Of a DNA stretch of 35,976 nt, positions 24,798-33,268 are shown piece after piece. Source of the stretch: Lachnospiraceae bacterium (GTDB lineage Bacteria; Bacillota; Clostridia; Lachnospirales; Lachnospiraceae); NCBI GenBank assembly GCA_016288005.1, contig JAEEXY010000030.1, positions 1-35,976 on the forward strand, written 5' to 3'. Below the pieces are notes generated by a model. It worked only from the letters and a program-made list of their open reading frames with translations, did not search any database and was not told where the DNA came from. Numbering within the stretch: the stretch's first letter is position 1; the number at the start of each line of letters is the position of its first letter. Both the position numbers and the translations under genes were made by a program.

Positions 24798-26561
24798 ATG
24801 AAACAAAATAAGTTGATCTCATTGTTCATCATATTGTGTCTTGTCCTCGGAACATGCGCGGGATGCTCGGACGCTGACCTTAAGACCAGCGTCAGGGACA
24901 GCATTGCTGAGGAGACCGGAAGTATTGCCGGAACCGAAGACCGGACCAAGACGGTGCTCGCATCCGATTCCGAACCCGAAACAACGGTTACGGATACCCC
25001 GTCGCAGCAGGTGGCCGCGGATGAGGCGGACGGTGATGTCTGCGAGAACCCGGATGCTGCGTTTACGGTGGCAAACGCGCTGCTTTCCTCGGATTACGCG
25101 ACCGATCTTGAGACACAGCTGGTGAATTTCTATATCAGTGAGCATTATGACACGGTCTCGGCATATGCTGCGGCAAATCCGGACCTTTTCGAGGAGGAGA
25201 CCGATCCCGATACGGAGACCTTCGATCTCTCCACGATCGATCTTTCCACGATCGAGTTCTTAAAGATATACTACAACGGCGTTTCCGACCCGACGGTCGC
25301 ATACATCCAGCAGCTGCTGATGGATCTGGGATTCATGGAATCCGCGGAGCCCACGCAGTACTACGGAAGCATCACGACGCAGGCGGTCAAGCTGTTCCAG
25401 AGACAGAACGAGCTTAAAGAAGACGGCGTACTCGGCGAGGAGAGCTTAGGCATTCTCCTTTCGGGCGAGGCAAAGCATTATACGGCAAAGCTCGGCATGG
25501 AGGGCGAAGACATCAGGCGCATCCAGCAGCGTCTCTACGAGCTCGGCTATCTCGATTCCAAGAAATCGATAAACGGCAGGTTCGACGAGGCTACCGACAA
25601 GGCCGTAAAGGCCCTGCAGGCAGCAAACTGGCTCGATGCGGACGGTAAGGTCGGAGAAATGACCATAGAGCTGATGTACAGCGATGAGGTTGTGGCAAAC
25701 CTCTTAAGCTTCGGCGACAGGAGCGATGTGGTGCTCGAGTGTCAGAAGCGGCTGAAGGAGCTCGGTTATCTGACCACCGCACCCGACGGAAACTACGGAA
25801 ACGATACCCTGGCGGCGGTCAAGCTCTTCCAGTCGCGCAACAATCTGGTAGTTGACGGCTATCTTGGACCCAGCACTCGCGATGTCCTCGACAGCGGCAG
25901 CGCGGTTCCCAACGGTCTGCTGATCGGTGACGAGGGCGATACAGTAAAGCGCGTACAGCAGCTGCTCATCAAGTACGGCTATATGAACAGCGGCAGCGAC
26001 ACCGGATATTTCGGCGAAGTGACCGATAAGGCGGTAAAGGCATTCCAGAAGAAGAACGGTCTGTCCGTTGACGGCAACGTCGGCGCAAAGACCATGGCAA
26101 AGCTCACCGGCAGCAGCGTGGTAAAGGCCAACGATACCACGACCGGCGGCGGAGGAGGCAACGGCGGCGGAAAGGTCGATACCGGTTATGCGGGTTCCGG
26201 CTCTGTTTCGGCGCTCTTAAAGGTTGCTCTTTCAAAGATCGGCTGCAAGTATGTCTGGGGCGCGAAGGGACCCAACCAGTTCGACTGTTCCGGCTTCGTT
26301 TACTGGTGTCTGAACCAGGTCGGCGTAAAGCAGAGCTATATCACATCAAAGGGCTGGCGTACGGTCGGCAAATATAAAAAGATCACGAACTACAGCAGCC
26401 TGAAGGCAGGAGACATCATCGTAGTTACCGGTCATGTCGGCATCATCGGCGAGAACGGGACCGTTATCGACGCATCCTCCTCGCAGGGCAAGATCTGCCA
26501 CAGAAAGCTCAGTTCGTGGTGGTCCTCGAGATTCATCTGCGGATGGCGCATCTTCGAGTGA
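24798..26561 (+). CDS. Lipoprotein with four peptidoglycan-binding repeats and an NlpC/P60 hydrolase domain
   Basis: The 587-aa protein starts at ATG 24798 with taaggga upstream. A lipoprotein signal ends near residues 18-22 (TCAGC), followed by a Thr/Glu-rich spacer. Four PG_binding_1 repeats lie between about 168 and 437, each with the pattern VQxLLxxLGY...G.FG..T..AVK.FQ...GL..DG.VG. A Gly-rich hinge leads to the NlpC/P60 domain from about 472, with catalytic Cys497 (FDCSGF) and His546 (GHVGI). It should cut peptide stems in the cell wall, acting in wall turnover or daughter-cell separation. It follows galK closely and precedes cysE by 34 bases. Confidence 0.93.
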   Translation: MKQNKLISLFIILCLVLGTCAGCSDADLKTSVRDSIAEETGSIAGTEDRTKTVLASDSEPETTVTDTPSQQVAADEADGDVCENPDAAFTVANALLSSDYATDLETQLVNFYISEHYDTVSAYAAANPDLFEEETDPDTETFDLSTIDLSTIEFLKIYYNGVSDPTVAYIQQLLMDLGFMESAEPTQYYGSITTQAVKLFQRQNELKEDGVLGEESLGILLSGEAKHYTAKLGMEGEDIRRIQQRLYELGYLDSKKSINGRFDEATDKAVKALQAANWLDADGKVGEMTIELMYSDEVVANLLSFGDRSDVVLECQKRLKELGYLTTAPDGNYGNDTLAAVKLFQSRNNLVVDGYLGPSTRDVLDSGSAVPNGLLIGDEGDTVKRVQQLLIKYGYMNSGSDTGYFGEVTDKAVKAFQKKNGLSVDGNVGAKTMAKLTGSSVVKANDTTTGGGGGNGGGKVDTGYAGSGSVSALLKVALSKIGCKYVWGAKGPNQFDCSGFVYWCLNQVGVKQSYITSKGWRTVGKYKKITNYSSLKAGDIIVVTGHVGIIGENGTVIDASSSQGKICHRKLSSWWSSRFICGWRIFE

Positions 26562-26595
26562 TCTTCTATTGAAAAGGGAAAGTAAGGATTCAAAA

Positions 26596-27282
26596 ATGGG
26601 CTTAATAGCTTTCATCAAAGAAGAGATGCAGGTCGTGATGGAGCGCGACCCCGCGGCCAAGACGGCGTGGGAGGTTTTCCTCTATCCGGGCTTTCGGGCT
26701 ATAATCAGGCACCGGTTCGAGCACAAACTGTATCTTAAAAAGCATTATTTCCTTGCGCGCTGGCTGTCACAGCGCACCGCGCGCAGGACGGGCATAGAGA
26801 TCCATCCGGGCGCCACGATCGGCAAGGGACTTTTTATCGATCACGGCACCGGAGTGGTGATAGGCGAGACCACGATCATAGGCGACAATGTAACGCTCTA
26901 TCAGGGCGTGACTTTGGGAGGTACCGGAAAGGAGACCGGCAAGCGTCATCCGACCATCGGTGACAATGTCATGATCGGTTCGGGCGCAAAGGTGCTCGGT
27001 TCGTTCACCGTCGGCGAGAATTCGCTGATCGGCGCGGGTTCGGTCGTACTTCAGGAAGTGCCCGCGAACTGTACGGTAGTCGGAGTTCCGGGGCGTGTCG
27101 TCAAGCTCGATCAGGTACGCATCCCGAGAGAGACTATGGATCAGGTACATCTGCCCGATCCCGTTATGGCTGCTTTGAACGAGCTGCGCAGTCAGAACGC
27201 CATGCTTACGGATGAGCTTGCGAAATGCAGGGCTCATTGCGGCGGGAGCGCTCCGCAGCAGAAAGAAAAGGAGAGTAATTGA
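26596..27282 (+). CDS. cysE: Serine O-acetyltransferase
   Basis: The 228-aa enzyme transfers acetyl from acetyl-CoA to serine, the first step of cysteine synthesis. The N-terminal helices (residues 1-55) precede a left-handed beta-helix of hexapeptide repeats: GIEIHPGATIGKGLFIDH, GVVIGETTIIGDNVTLYQG, GGTGKETGKRHPTIGDNVMIG, GAGSVVLQEVP. The catalytic His is in FIDHGTG. ATG 26596 has aagtaagg upstream. It is three bases before cysS, the typical Firmicutes order. The C-terminal 40 residues (Gln/Lys-rich tail) are longer than usual. Confidence 0.95.
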   Translation: MGLIAFIKEEMQVVMERDPAAKTAWEVFLYPGFRAIIRHRFEHKLYLKKHYFLARWLSQRTARRTGIEIHPGATIGKGLFIDHGTGVVIGETTIIGDNVTLYQGVTLGGTGKETGKRHPTIGDNVMIGSGAKVLGSFTVGENSLIGAGSVVLQEVPANCTVVGVPGRVVKLDQVRIPRETMDQVHLPDPVMAALNELRSQNAMLTDELAKCRAHCGGSAPQQKEKESN

Positions 27283-27285
27283 ACA

Positions 27286-28698
27286 ATGAAACTTTATAAT
27301 ACACTTACGCGAACCGTTGAGGAATTTGTTCCGAATGTCGAAGGCAAGGTAGCGATGTACACCTGCGGCCCCACGGTCTACCATTTCGCGCACATCGGAA
27401 ACCTGCGCAGCTATATCTGCGAGGATGTGCTCGAGAAAACGCTGCGCTACAGCGGATATGACGTAAAAAGAGTCATGAACATAACCGACGTCGGACATCT
27501 TTCGGACGACGGCGACAACGGCGAGGACAAGATGGTCAAGGGCGCGCAGCGCGAGCACAAGACCGTCATGGAGATCGCGGCATACTACACAAAGTGCTTC
27601 TTCGATGACTGCGCAAAGCTCAACATCAAGACGCCCGATGTCGTGGAGCCTGCGACCAACTGCATCCCCGAGTTCATCCACATGATCGAAAAGCTTCTCG
27701 AAAAGGGCTATGCATACAAGTCCGGCGAGAACGTTTATTTCGACACCTCAAAGCTTAAGGAATACTATGTTTTCGGCGCGCAGAACGAGGACGAGCTCAT
27801 GGTGGGCGTCCGCGACGATGTTACCGAGGACCCCAACAAGCGCAATAAAAATGATTTCGTGCTCTGGTTCACCAAGTCAAAGTTCGAGGATCAGGCTCTC
27901 AAATGGGACAGCCCGTGGGGCGTCGGATATCCCGGCTGGCATATCGAGTGCTCCTGCATCAGCATGAAGCATCTTGGTGAATATATGGACATTCACTGCG
28001 GCGGCGTGGACAACATCTTCCCGCACCACACGAATGAGATCGCGCAGTCCGAGTCCTATCTCGGACATAAGTGGTGCAATTACTGGTTCCACGTTCAGCA
28101 CCTCAACGACCGCGAAGGCAAGATGAGCAAGTCCAAGGGCAATATCCTGACCGTATCCGTAGTCGAGGAAAAGGGCTACGATCCGCTCGTTTACAGATTC
28201 TTCTGCCTTCAGTCGCATTACCGCAAGCCCCTCGTGTTCTCGTGGGACGCTCTCGACAACGCGAACGCGGCTTACCAGAAGCTCAAAAAGCGCTGTGTCG
28301 AGATCGCGAAGGAAGCCGGAGATGCGGCTCCTGACAAGGCTGTGTTTGATGAGTGGAAGACTAAGTTCATAGATGTTATCGGCAATGATATAAACACATC
28401 GATGGCCACGACCCTCGTATACGACGTGATCAAGGCCGACATGAGCGCGGCAACGAAAGCGGCTCTCATAAACAGCTTTGACGAGGTGCTCGGACTCGAC
28501 CTGACCGCAGAGAAGGCTTCAGCGGAGCCTGCGGTTGACGCTGAGCTGGCGGCTTACGTTGAGGAGCAGATCGAGCTGCGCAAGGCCGCGAAGAAAGAAA
28601 AGAATTTCGCCCTGGCCGACGAGATCAGAGCAAAGCTCCTTGAAAAGGGCGTAGTGCTCGAGGATACGAGAGAGGGCGTTAAGTGGCATCTGGCGTGA
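27286..28698 (+). CDS. cysS: Cysteinyl-tRNA synthetase
   Basis: The 470-aa class I enzyme charges tRNA-Cys. YTCGPTVYHFAHIGNLR holds the zinc ligand Cys27 and the HIGH motif (HIGN, 36-39); WHIECSCISM and HCGGVDNIFPHH supply the other zinc ligands and substrate contacts; KMSKSKGN is the KMSKS loop. The C-terminal helical domain contains the usual RxAKKEKNFALADEIRxxLxxxGVVLEDTxxGVKW ending. Its place between cysE and mrnC matches Bacillus and Clostridium gene order. Confidence 0.97.
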   Translation: MKLYNTLTRTVEEFVPNVEGKVAMYTCGPTVYHFAHIGNLRSYICEDVLEKTLRYSGYDVKRVMNITDVGHLSDDGDNGEDKMVKGAQREHKTVMEIAAYYTKCFFDDCAKLNIKTPDVVEPATNCIPEFIHMIEKLLEKGYAYKSGENVYFDTSKLKEYYVFGAQNEDELMVGVRDDVTEDPNKRNKNDFVLWFTKSKFEDQALKWDSPWGVGYPGWHIECSCISMKHLGEYMDIHCGGVDNIFPHHTNEIAQSESYLGHKWCNYWFHVQHLNDREGKMSKSKGNILTVSVVEEKGYDPLVYRFFCLQSHYRKPLVFSWDALDNANAAYQKLKKRCVEIAKEAGDAAPDKAVFDEWKTKFIDVIGNDINTSMATTLVYDVIKADMSAATKAALINSFDEVLGLDLTAEKASAEPAVDAELAAYVEEQIELRKAAKKEKNFALADEIRAKLLEKGVVLEDTREGVKWHLA

Positions 28699-28775
28699 CG
28701 CCGGCATAGTGCAGGGAAAGGGATCGGCAGCAGATATAATGCAGCGGTTACCACAACGGAACAGGAGAAACGGAT

Positions 28776-29213
28776 TTGGCTGACGCAGATTTACTGAGCG
28801 AGATAATCGCGGCGCGCGGGCTCGACAGAAAGGACCCCAGGACGATTCCGGGGCTTACGCTCGCGTACCTCGGAGACTGCATCTATGAGCTGATAATCAG
28901 GTCGGCGCTCGTTGAGCAGGGAATCATGCATGTGAGCGACCTGAACAAAGCCGCCGTAGCGCAGGTGCGCGCGGGGGCCCAGGCAAAGCTCATGCAGGGC
29001 ATAGAGGATAAGCTGACCGAGGACGAGCGCGCGGTCTATCACCGCGGACGCAACGCGAAATCGGCGAGCATACCGAAGAACGCATCGGTTGCGGAATACC
29101 GCGCGGCCACGGGCTTTGAGGCACTGCTCGGATACCTGTATCTGAAGGGTGAGACCGGACGGATACTCGAGCTCATCGCACCGGAGCAGGATCGGACCGG
29201 CTGTGAAAAGTGA
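28776..29213 (+). CDS. mrnC: Mini-ribonuclease III
   Basis: The 145-aa protein starts at TTG 28776 behind caggaga. It is an RNase III catalytic domain without the double-stranded-RNA-binding domain: LTLAYLGDCIYELIIR carries catalytic Asp34, and YRAATGFEALLGYLYL carries the second acidic site. Mini-III trims the ends of 23S rRNA precursors in Bacillota. It follows cysS by 77 bases and is followed by rlmB with a 14-base gap, the conserved order. The TTG start was chosen because no ATG lies nearby and the family N-terminus fits. Confidence 0.94.
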   Translation: MADADLLSEIIAARGLDRKDPRTIPGLTLAYLGDCIYELIIRSALVEQGIMHVSDLNKAAVAQVRAGAQAKLMQGIEDKLTEDERAVYHRGRNAKSASIPKNASVAEYRAATGFEALLGYLYLKGETGRILELIAPEQDRTGCEK

Positions 29214-29227
29214 TCCGGAGGATATAC

Positions 29228-29974
29228 ATGAGATTCGAAGAATTGACGATAGAGGGCCGTAACGCGGTCATAGAGGCCTTTCGGGCGGGCAGGACGATAG
29301 ATAAGCTGTTTATCCTCGAAAACTGTCAGGACGGGCCGATTAAGAGCATTCTGCGCGAGGCCTCAAAGCAGGACATGATCGTCCAGAAGGTTTCGAGGGA
29401 AAGGCTCGACCAGATGTCGCAGACACACAATCATCAGGGCGTGATCGCTTTTGCGGCGGCCTATGATTACGCGACGGTGGAGGATATCCTCGCCGCGGCG
29501 CGCGATAAAGGCGAGCAGCCGTTCATATTCATGCTGGACGGCATCGAGGATCCGCACAACCTGGGCGCGATCATCAGAACGGCCAACCTGGCCGGCGCGC
29601 ACGGAGTCATCATACCGAAGAGACGTGCCGTGGGACTTACTTCCACGGTCGCTAAGACCTCTGCGGGCGCATTAAACTACACTCCCGTGGCCAAGGTCAC
29701 GAACCTGACCGCCACGATGGAGGAGCTCAAAAAAGAGGGACTCTGGTTTGTCTGCGCCGATATGGGCGGCAGCAGCATGTACGAATGCAACCTCAAAGGC
29801 CCCATCGGGCTGGTGATAGGCAACGAGGGCGAGGGCGTTTCCCGCCTCGTGCGCGAGCACTGCGATATTATCGCGTCGATCCCGATGAAGGGCGATATCG
29901 ATTCGCTGAACGCGTCCGTTGCCGCAGGTGTTTTGGCTTACGAGATCGTGCGTCAGCGCACATTGGACAAGTGA
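29228..29974 (+). CDS. rlmB: 23S rRNA 2'-O-ribose methyltransferase, TrmH/SpoU family
   Basis: The 248-aa protein begins at ATG 29228 after ccggagg. An N-terminal L30e-like RNA-binding part (EGRNAVIEAFRAGRTIDKLF) is followed by the knotted SPOUT domain with the three TrmH motifs: NLGAIIRTANLAGAHGVI, LVIGNEGEGVSRLV and IPMKGDIDSLNASVAAGVLAYE. The trefoil knot binds S-adenosylmethionine. In B. subtilis the orthologue methylates G2251 of 23S rRNA. Neighbours cysE-cysS-mrnC support this name. Confidence 0.93.
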   Translation: MRFEELTIEGRNAVIEAFRAGRTIDKLFILENCQDGPIKSILREASKQDMIVQKVSRERLDQMSQTHNHQGVIAFAAAYDYATVEDILAAARDKGEQPFIFMLDGIEDPHNLGAIIRTANLAGAHGVIIPKRRAVGLTSTVAKTSAGALNYTPVAKVTNLTATMEELKKEGLWFVCADMGGSSMYECNLKGPIGLVIGNEGEGVSRLVREHCDIIASIPMKGDIDSLNASVAAGVLAYEIVRQRTLDK

Positions 29975-29992
29975 TATTTTTTATGCTATAAT
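29963..29992 (+). promoter_or_regulatory. Possible promoter at the end of rlmB
   Basis: TTGGAC (29963-29968), 18 bases, TATAAT (29987-29992) with an extended TGC before the -10. It would drive the small gene at 30097. The same 12 bases ttatgctataat recur at the peroxiredoxin promoter. Confidence 0.5.
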
Positions 29993-30096
29993 TCCGCCAT
30001 GGCAGTGCAACATCGTCTGCCTGCGGTTATATACCGTGTCCGTAGCATTTGCCCATAGCAGTGCTAATCCAAGCGGATCGGGGTTCGGGGTTTTAT

Positions 30097-30426
30097 ATGT
30101 ACGTTCTGAAGATTGATTTTCCTACGGGTATCGCTTATTTTACCGGCAAGAAAAAGGTTGTCCAGGGCACAGAGTCACCGGGACTGACCGACATGCTCGG
30201 ACAGGCGCGCCTGTTTGAGACCGAGGAAGAGGCGGCCAAGTTCTGTAAGATGCTGATCAAAAAGTACGACATGGAGTTCTATTATACCGACATGGACGGT
30301 ACCGCAGAGGCACCCAAATCCGAGGAGGATGAGTTCATCGTGGACCTGACCGAGGAGATCTCGGGCGAGATCGAGAAGGCTCTCGCGGAGGGCGACACTT
30401 CCGACGAGCCTGCCGGGGAAGCATAA
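30097..30426 (+). CDS. Small acidic unrecognised protein (109 aa)
   Basis: ATG 30097 begins MYVLKIDFPTGIAYFTGKKK and is the better start than 30049, whose first 16 residues look non-coding; the ribosome site (ggttcgggg) is weak. The first 70 residues look like a compact beta-alpha fold (LFETEEEAAKFCKMLIKKYDMEFYYTDM) and the last 40 are very acidic. Such short proteins are common in Lachnospiraceae but I cannot assign a family. The neighbouring rlmB and tRNA genes may hint at a link to RNA biology, by position only. Confidence 0.65.
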   Translation: MYVLKIDFPTGIAYFTGKKKVVQGTESPGLTDMLGQARLFETEEEAAKFCKMLIKKYDMEFYYTDMDGTAEAPKSEEDEFIVDLTEEISGEIEKALAEGDTSDEPAGEA

Positions 30427-30491
30427 ATACAGGCTTTTCGGCCGCGCCCAGGAAGAGTGTAAAATTGTTTTAATAATTTCGAAAATTCATG

Positions 30492-30520
30492 TTGACATTT
30501 CCGGTTCAAGGTGATAATAT
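30492..30520 (+). promoter_or_regulatory. Promoter of the tRNA-Thr/tRNA-Pro operon
   Basis: TTGACA (30492-30497), 17-base spacer, TAATAT (30515-30520). Confidence 0.75.
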
Positions 30521-30550
30521 AATCGTCGGACTTCGAAAGAGGTTGGGCTT

Positions 30551-30623
<73 letters not shown>

Positions 30624-30663
30624 CTTAAATTGGCTGGCTTGCAGTACAATTTAATATGTGATT

Positions 30664-30738
30664 CGAGGTGTGGCTCAGTTTGGCTAGAGCGCCACGTTAG
30701 GGACGTGGAGGCCGCTGGTTCAAGTCCAGTCACCTCGA
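30664..30738 (+). tRNA. tRNA-Pro with unusual anticodon AGG
   Basis: The 75-base cloverleaf has acceptor CGAGGTG with CACCTCG and A73, D-arm GCTCAGTTTGGCTAGAGC, anticodon stem CCACG/CGTGG with loop TTAGGGA, and T-arm GCTGG-TTCAAGT-CCAGT. G37 after AGG fits Pro (m1G37). Position 34 is A, rare outside tRNA-Arg in bacteria. The body closely follows bacterial tRNA-Pro. Terminator follows immediately. Confidence 0.88.
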
Positions 30739-30741
30739 CTG

Positions 30742-30771
30742 AAAAAAGGACATCGAAAGATGTCCTTTTTT
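30742..30771 (+). terminator. Terminator of the tRNA-Thr/tRNA-Pro operon
   Basis: aaaaaaggacatc (30742-30754) pairs with gatgtcctttttt (30759-30771), loop gaaa; T-run included. Confidence 0.92.
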
Positions 30772-30778
30772 CGTCGAG

Positions 30779-30933
30779 CGGCGGCTTTCGCCGCCGGCAG
30801 TGACGGACGCTTAAAGTAGCGTCCGTCACCGCCGCTGCCCTCCGCACCCTACTCGCGGTTTTGCGCATGGGATCATTGCGCAAATTCCGCTGTTAGGGTG
30901 CTTCGGGTCCCGCAGCTTCGCAGGCGAAGCTGC
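30779..30933. repeat. Cluster of four consecutive strong hairpins downstream of tRNA-Pro
   Basis: No gene is seen here. The hairpins are: 30779-30785 with 30090-type partner 30790-30796 (7 bp, loop tttc); 30800-30811 with 30818-30829 (12 bp, gtgacggacgct); a three-part stem 30844-30901 made of gcacccta/tagggtgc, gcgg/ccgc and tttgcgca/tgcgcaaa; and 30912-30921 with 30924-30933 (10 bp, gcagcttcgc). All arms pair perfectly. The block is GC-rich and marks the edge of the AT-rich island. It might be a structured RNA, a recombination site or a palindromic repeat family. Confidence 0.75.
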
Positions 30934-30937
30934 TCGA

Positions 30938-30950
30938 GTTCAAGTCCAGT
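30938..30950 (+). repeat. 13-bp copy of the tRNA-Pro T-arm (possible att remnant)
   Basis: GTTCAAGTCCAGT repeats bases 30718-30730 of tRNA-Pro in the same orientation. The flanks do not match. Composition turns AT-rich right after it, which fits an integration scar, but the shared length is short and T-arm sequence is common. Confidence 0.4.
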
Positions 30951-30992
30951 TGAATATAGGCAAAGATACAATGAGGCCGAAAGGATATGATA

Positions 30993-31021
30993 TTGCCTAG
31001 CCCCTAAACGAACAGTATAAT
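30993..31021 (+). promoter_or_regulatory. Predicted promoter of the island operon
   Basis: TTGCCT (30993-30998), 17-base spacer, TATAAT (31016-31021), about 100 bases before the CoiA-like gene. Confidence 0.6.
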
Positions 31022-31121
31022 TATTATTGGGCGTTTGTCTAATCTAGTGCAGAACTATGAATAAGGCAGTAATCTTTCTGGATAGTGAATACATCCCATG
31101 ACATAGAGCGAGAGGGTAAAC

Positions 31122-33197
31122 ATGGAAAAGGCAAGATATAATGACGAAATTATATACGCACATGAAATAGCCAATAGGGAAGAAGTGTTAGAACATGCCT
31201 TTAGAATAACGTCAAAAGGACTGTTGCAATGTTGTGATCCTGATTGTGACAGTCCTTTGCTGATGTATTGTCATGGAAAAAAAAGAACAACCCCATATTT
31301 TGCGCATCGTAAGATGGGTTCCAGTTGTGATGCTGCAGAATTTGAAAAGAATAATATTGATCACGTTGATGTACAGTACGCATTGACAGATCATTTTAGA
31401 AAACTGGGGTATAAGTGCAGCGTTGAAGAAAAAAAGCTAAAACATCATTATACCAATATTCTGGTGGATTATGAGAATAGTACGTTAGCTATAGATTTAG
31501 TTCGTGATGAAATATCAGCACAGCTGACAGATTCACTTTTGAATCAGTATGCTGCAGCTAGTATAAATACCAGATGGATTGTGATTTCAGAACAATTGGA
31601 GATTCTCGCAGAGAACCAGACTAATCAGATTAGGCGACATCTTCTTAAAATCTTTAGCGGAAATCTTATTATCATAACTCCTGACGGAAAAGAATTGAAA
31701 CAATATAGAAAAGATAAGGCTATGGGATTGTTTTGCCTGTATTCTGAGACTGGTGAGATTAACGACCTAGTTATTGAGGCTGGGGAAGTAACGATAAAAG
31801 GTTTTGAAGACAGGTATTCTGCACATGTGGATGATATAGAGAAAAGAAAGGCAATGATCAGCCAAGCCGAAGCAGCAAGAAAGGCAGAAGCAGAACAGGC
31901 TCAAAAAAGAGAAATAGAGAACTGTTATAAAGATCAAGTAGACCGAAAATGTGCCTTGTTCTCAACTGGAATCGAACATTGTTATGACGATGACATCGAA
32001 CAATTTGTTGACAATAAACTATTTGATGATGAAATTTTGAATATGATGGAACAGATTGGTCATATGGATAAGCTGAAAGGACTAAAAGAAGATTATAAAG
32101 ATCGTCTGTTCAGAACGAGAACTGAGAAGTGGAAAGAGTCTGGTGTGAAATTGCAAAGATGTATTTTTTGCAATTTGGAAAAGCCATTATATTCGATGAT
32201 GACAATCGGAAGACCAGGTCTTCTCTGCAGAGAATGTGGCAATAGATATGATGTGTTCGAAAAAACCGGAGAAAGGGCAGAAAGCATGTTTTGGGCAATG
32301 GATGATCAAGGAAGGAGAATACATGCGGATGAATTTATTTCGAAGCAAGAATATTACTGCCCAATCTGCAGAGAACCAGTGACTTTACGTATAGGCGAGA
32401 AAAATCATGCACACTTTGCCCATAAAAGGGGGACCTACTGTAAGGATAGCTGGGAATACGATATGTCTGAGTGGCACTTGGCATGGCAACGCAGATTCCC
32501 TGAGAATACACAGGAAGTGGTGGTCACCAATAGAGATGAAAAACATAGGGCAGATGTTCTTGTGAATCAGACGATAATTGAGTTCCAGCATAGTAGCATC
32601 ACTACGGAGGACTTTAATACACGGAATATTTTTTATAATAGAGTTGGATACAATGTTGTATGGGTTTTTGATCTAATCGATGAATATCAAGAAGATCGGA
32701 TTAGCATTATAGATCCACCAAACCAACGATATCGATGGAGCATACCTAAAAGTATTTTCCGAAGCAATCGTCTTCCTACAAATGTGACAATCTACTTTCA
32801 GTTTAGGGATTCTGACAATGATTACTCTTTATATCAAGTCTCTGAAGCAGAAGAAGATGGCTTTACTCATTTTATTACATCTGAAAGGTATTCAATAAAA
32901 GGGTTTGTAGCAAAGTATACAGGAAAAACAGAAGTAGAATCCATGGGGCTTACACTTATGGAACTATGGGAAAAGGCGGGAAAAGGAATTTTTGCTAACC
33001 ATCATGTTGTATACGTTAAAAATATTGAAAATGAAAACGTTTATAAGATTACAAGCGATATAGAAACAACTGCAAATAAGTATAACGGTAAATGTTATGG
33101 CTATTTAAGACTTCCAACCGCAAGTGTTTTTGAGAATAAGAGCCTAGAGATCCCTGCGGAAGATGTTAAGAATAGTGTGTGGATTATAGATGAGTGA
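31122..33197 (+). CDS. Protein with two CoiA-like zinc-finger/nuclease modules (691 aa)
   Basis: The C-terminal module matches the CoiA competence family: a zinc knuckle (Cys413, Cys416, His434, Cys440 in YYCPICREPV...HFAHKRGTYC), EWHLAWQRRF, then RADVLVNQTIIEFQHS, giving a PD-(D/E)XK-like core Asp478, Glu487, Gln489. The N-terminus holds a second copy (Cys38, Cys42, YFAH with His62, Cys69) whose core reads Asp116 then Asp125 and Val127 with the same spacing, so it is probably catalytically dead. Between them lie a coiled coil (about 240-275) and a zinc ribbon (Cys347/350, Cys369/372). Single-module CoiA proteins are about 330-400 aa. The gene is AT-rich unlike the core genome, has gagagg before ATG 31122, and is 71 bases ahead of an Mrr nuclease. 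DNA processing or defence is likely by inference. Confidence 0.83.
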   Translation: MEKARYNDEIIYAHEIANREEVLEHAFRITSKGLLQCCDPDCDSPLLMYCHGKKRTTPYFAHRKMGSSCDAAEFEKNNIDHVDVQYALTDHFRKLGYKCSVEEKKLKHHYTNILVDYENSTLAIDLVRDEISAQLTDSLLNQYAAASINTRWIVISEQLEILAENQTNQIRRHLLKIFSGNLIIITPDGKELKQYRKDKAMGLFCLYSETGEINDLVIEAGEVTIKGFEDRYSAHVDDIEKRKAMISQAEAARKAEAEQAQKREIENCYKDQVDRKCALFSTGIEHCYDDDIEQFVDNKLFDDEILNMMEQIGHMDKLKGLKEDYKDRLFRTRTEKWKESGVKLQRCIFCNLEKPLYSMMTIGRPGLLCRECGNRYDVFEKTGERAESMFWAMDDQGRRIHADEFISKQEYYCPICREPVTLRIGEKNHAHFAHKRGTYCKDSWEYDMSEWHLAWQRRFPENTQEVVVTNRDEKHRADVLVNQTIIEFQHSSITTEDFNTRNIFYNRVGYNVVWVFDLIDEYQEDRISIIDPPNQRYRWSIPKSIFRSNRLPTNVTIYFQFRDSDNDYSLYQVSEAEEDGFTHFITSERYSIKGFVAKYTGKTEVESMGLTLMELWEKAGKGIFANHHVVYVKNIENENVYKITSDIETTANKYNGKCYGYLRLPTASVFENKSLEIPAEDVKNSVWIIDE

Positions 33198-33268
33198 TAC
33201 AAATAGATTTGTAGCGCATTAAAAACTCTTACCTAATTCAACTATACTGAGAGGGTTATCATCTGAAT

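Noticed and set aside
24798..26561. Spore cortex-lytic or phage endolysin assignment for the NlpC/P60 protein
   Set aside because: It has a lipoprotein signal and sits among core genes, so a housekeeping wall hydrolase is the simpler reading.
30779..30933. CRISPR array or integron attC site
   Set aside because: The hairpins differ from each other, so there are no regular repeats and spacers, and no cas or integrase gene is nearby.
31057..31101. A 14-codon frame starting ATG-AAT-AAG upstream of the CoiA-like gene
   Set aside because: No ribosome site and no conserved feature; likely chance within the leader.
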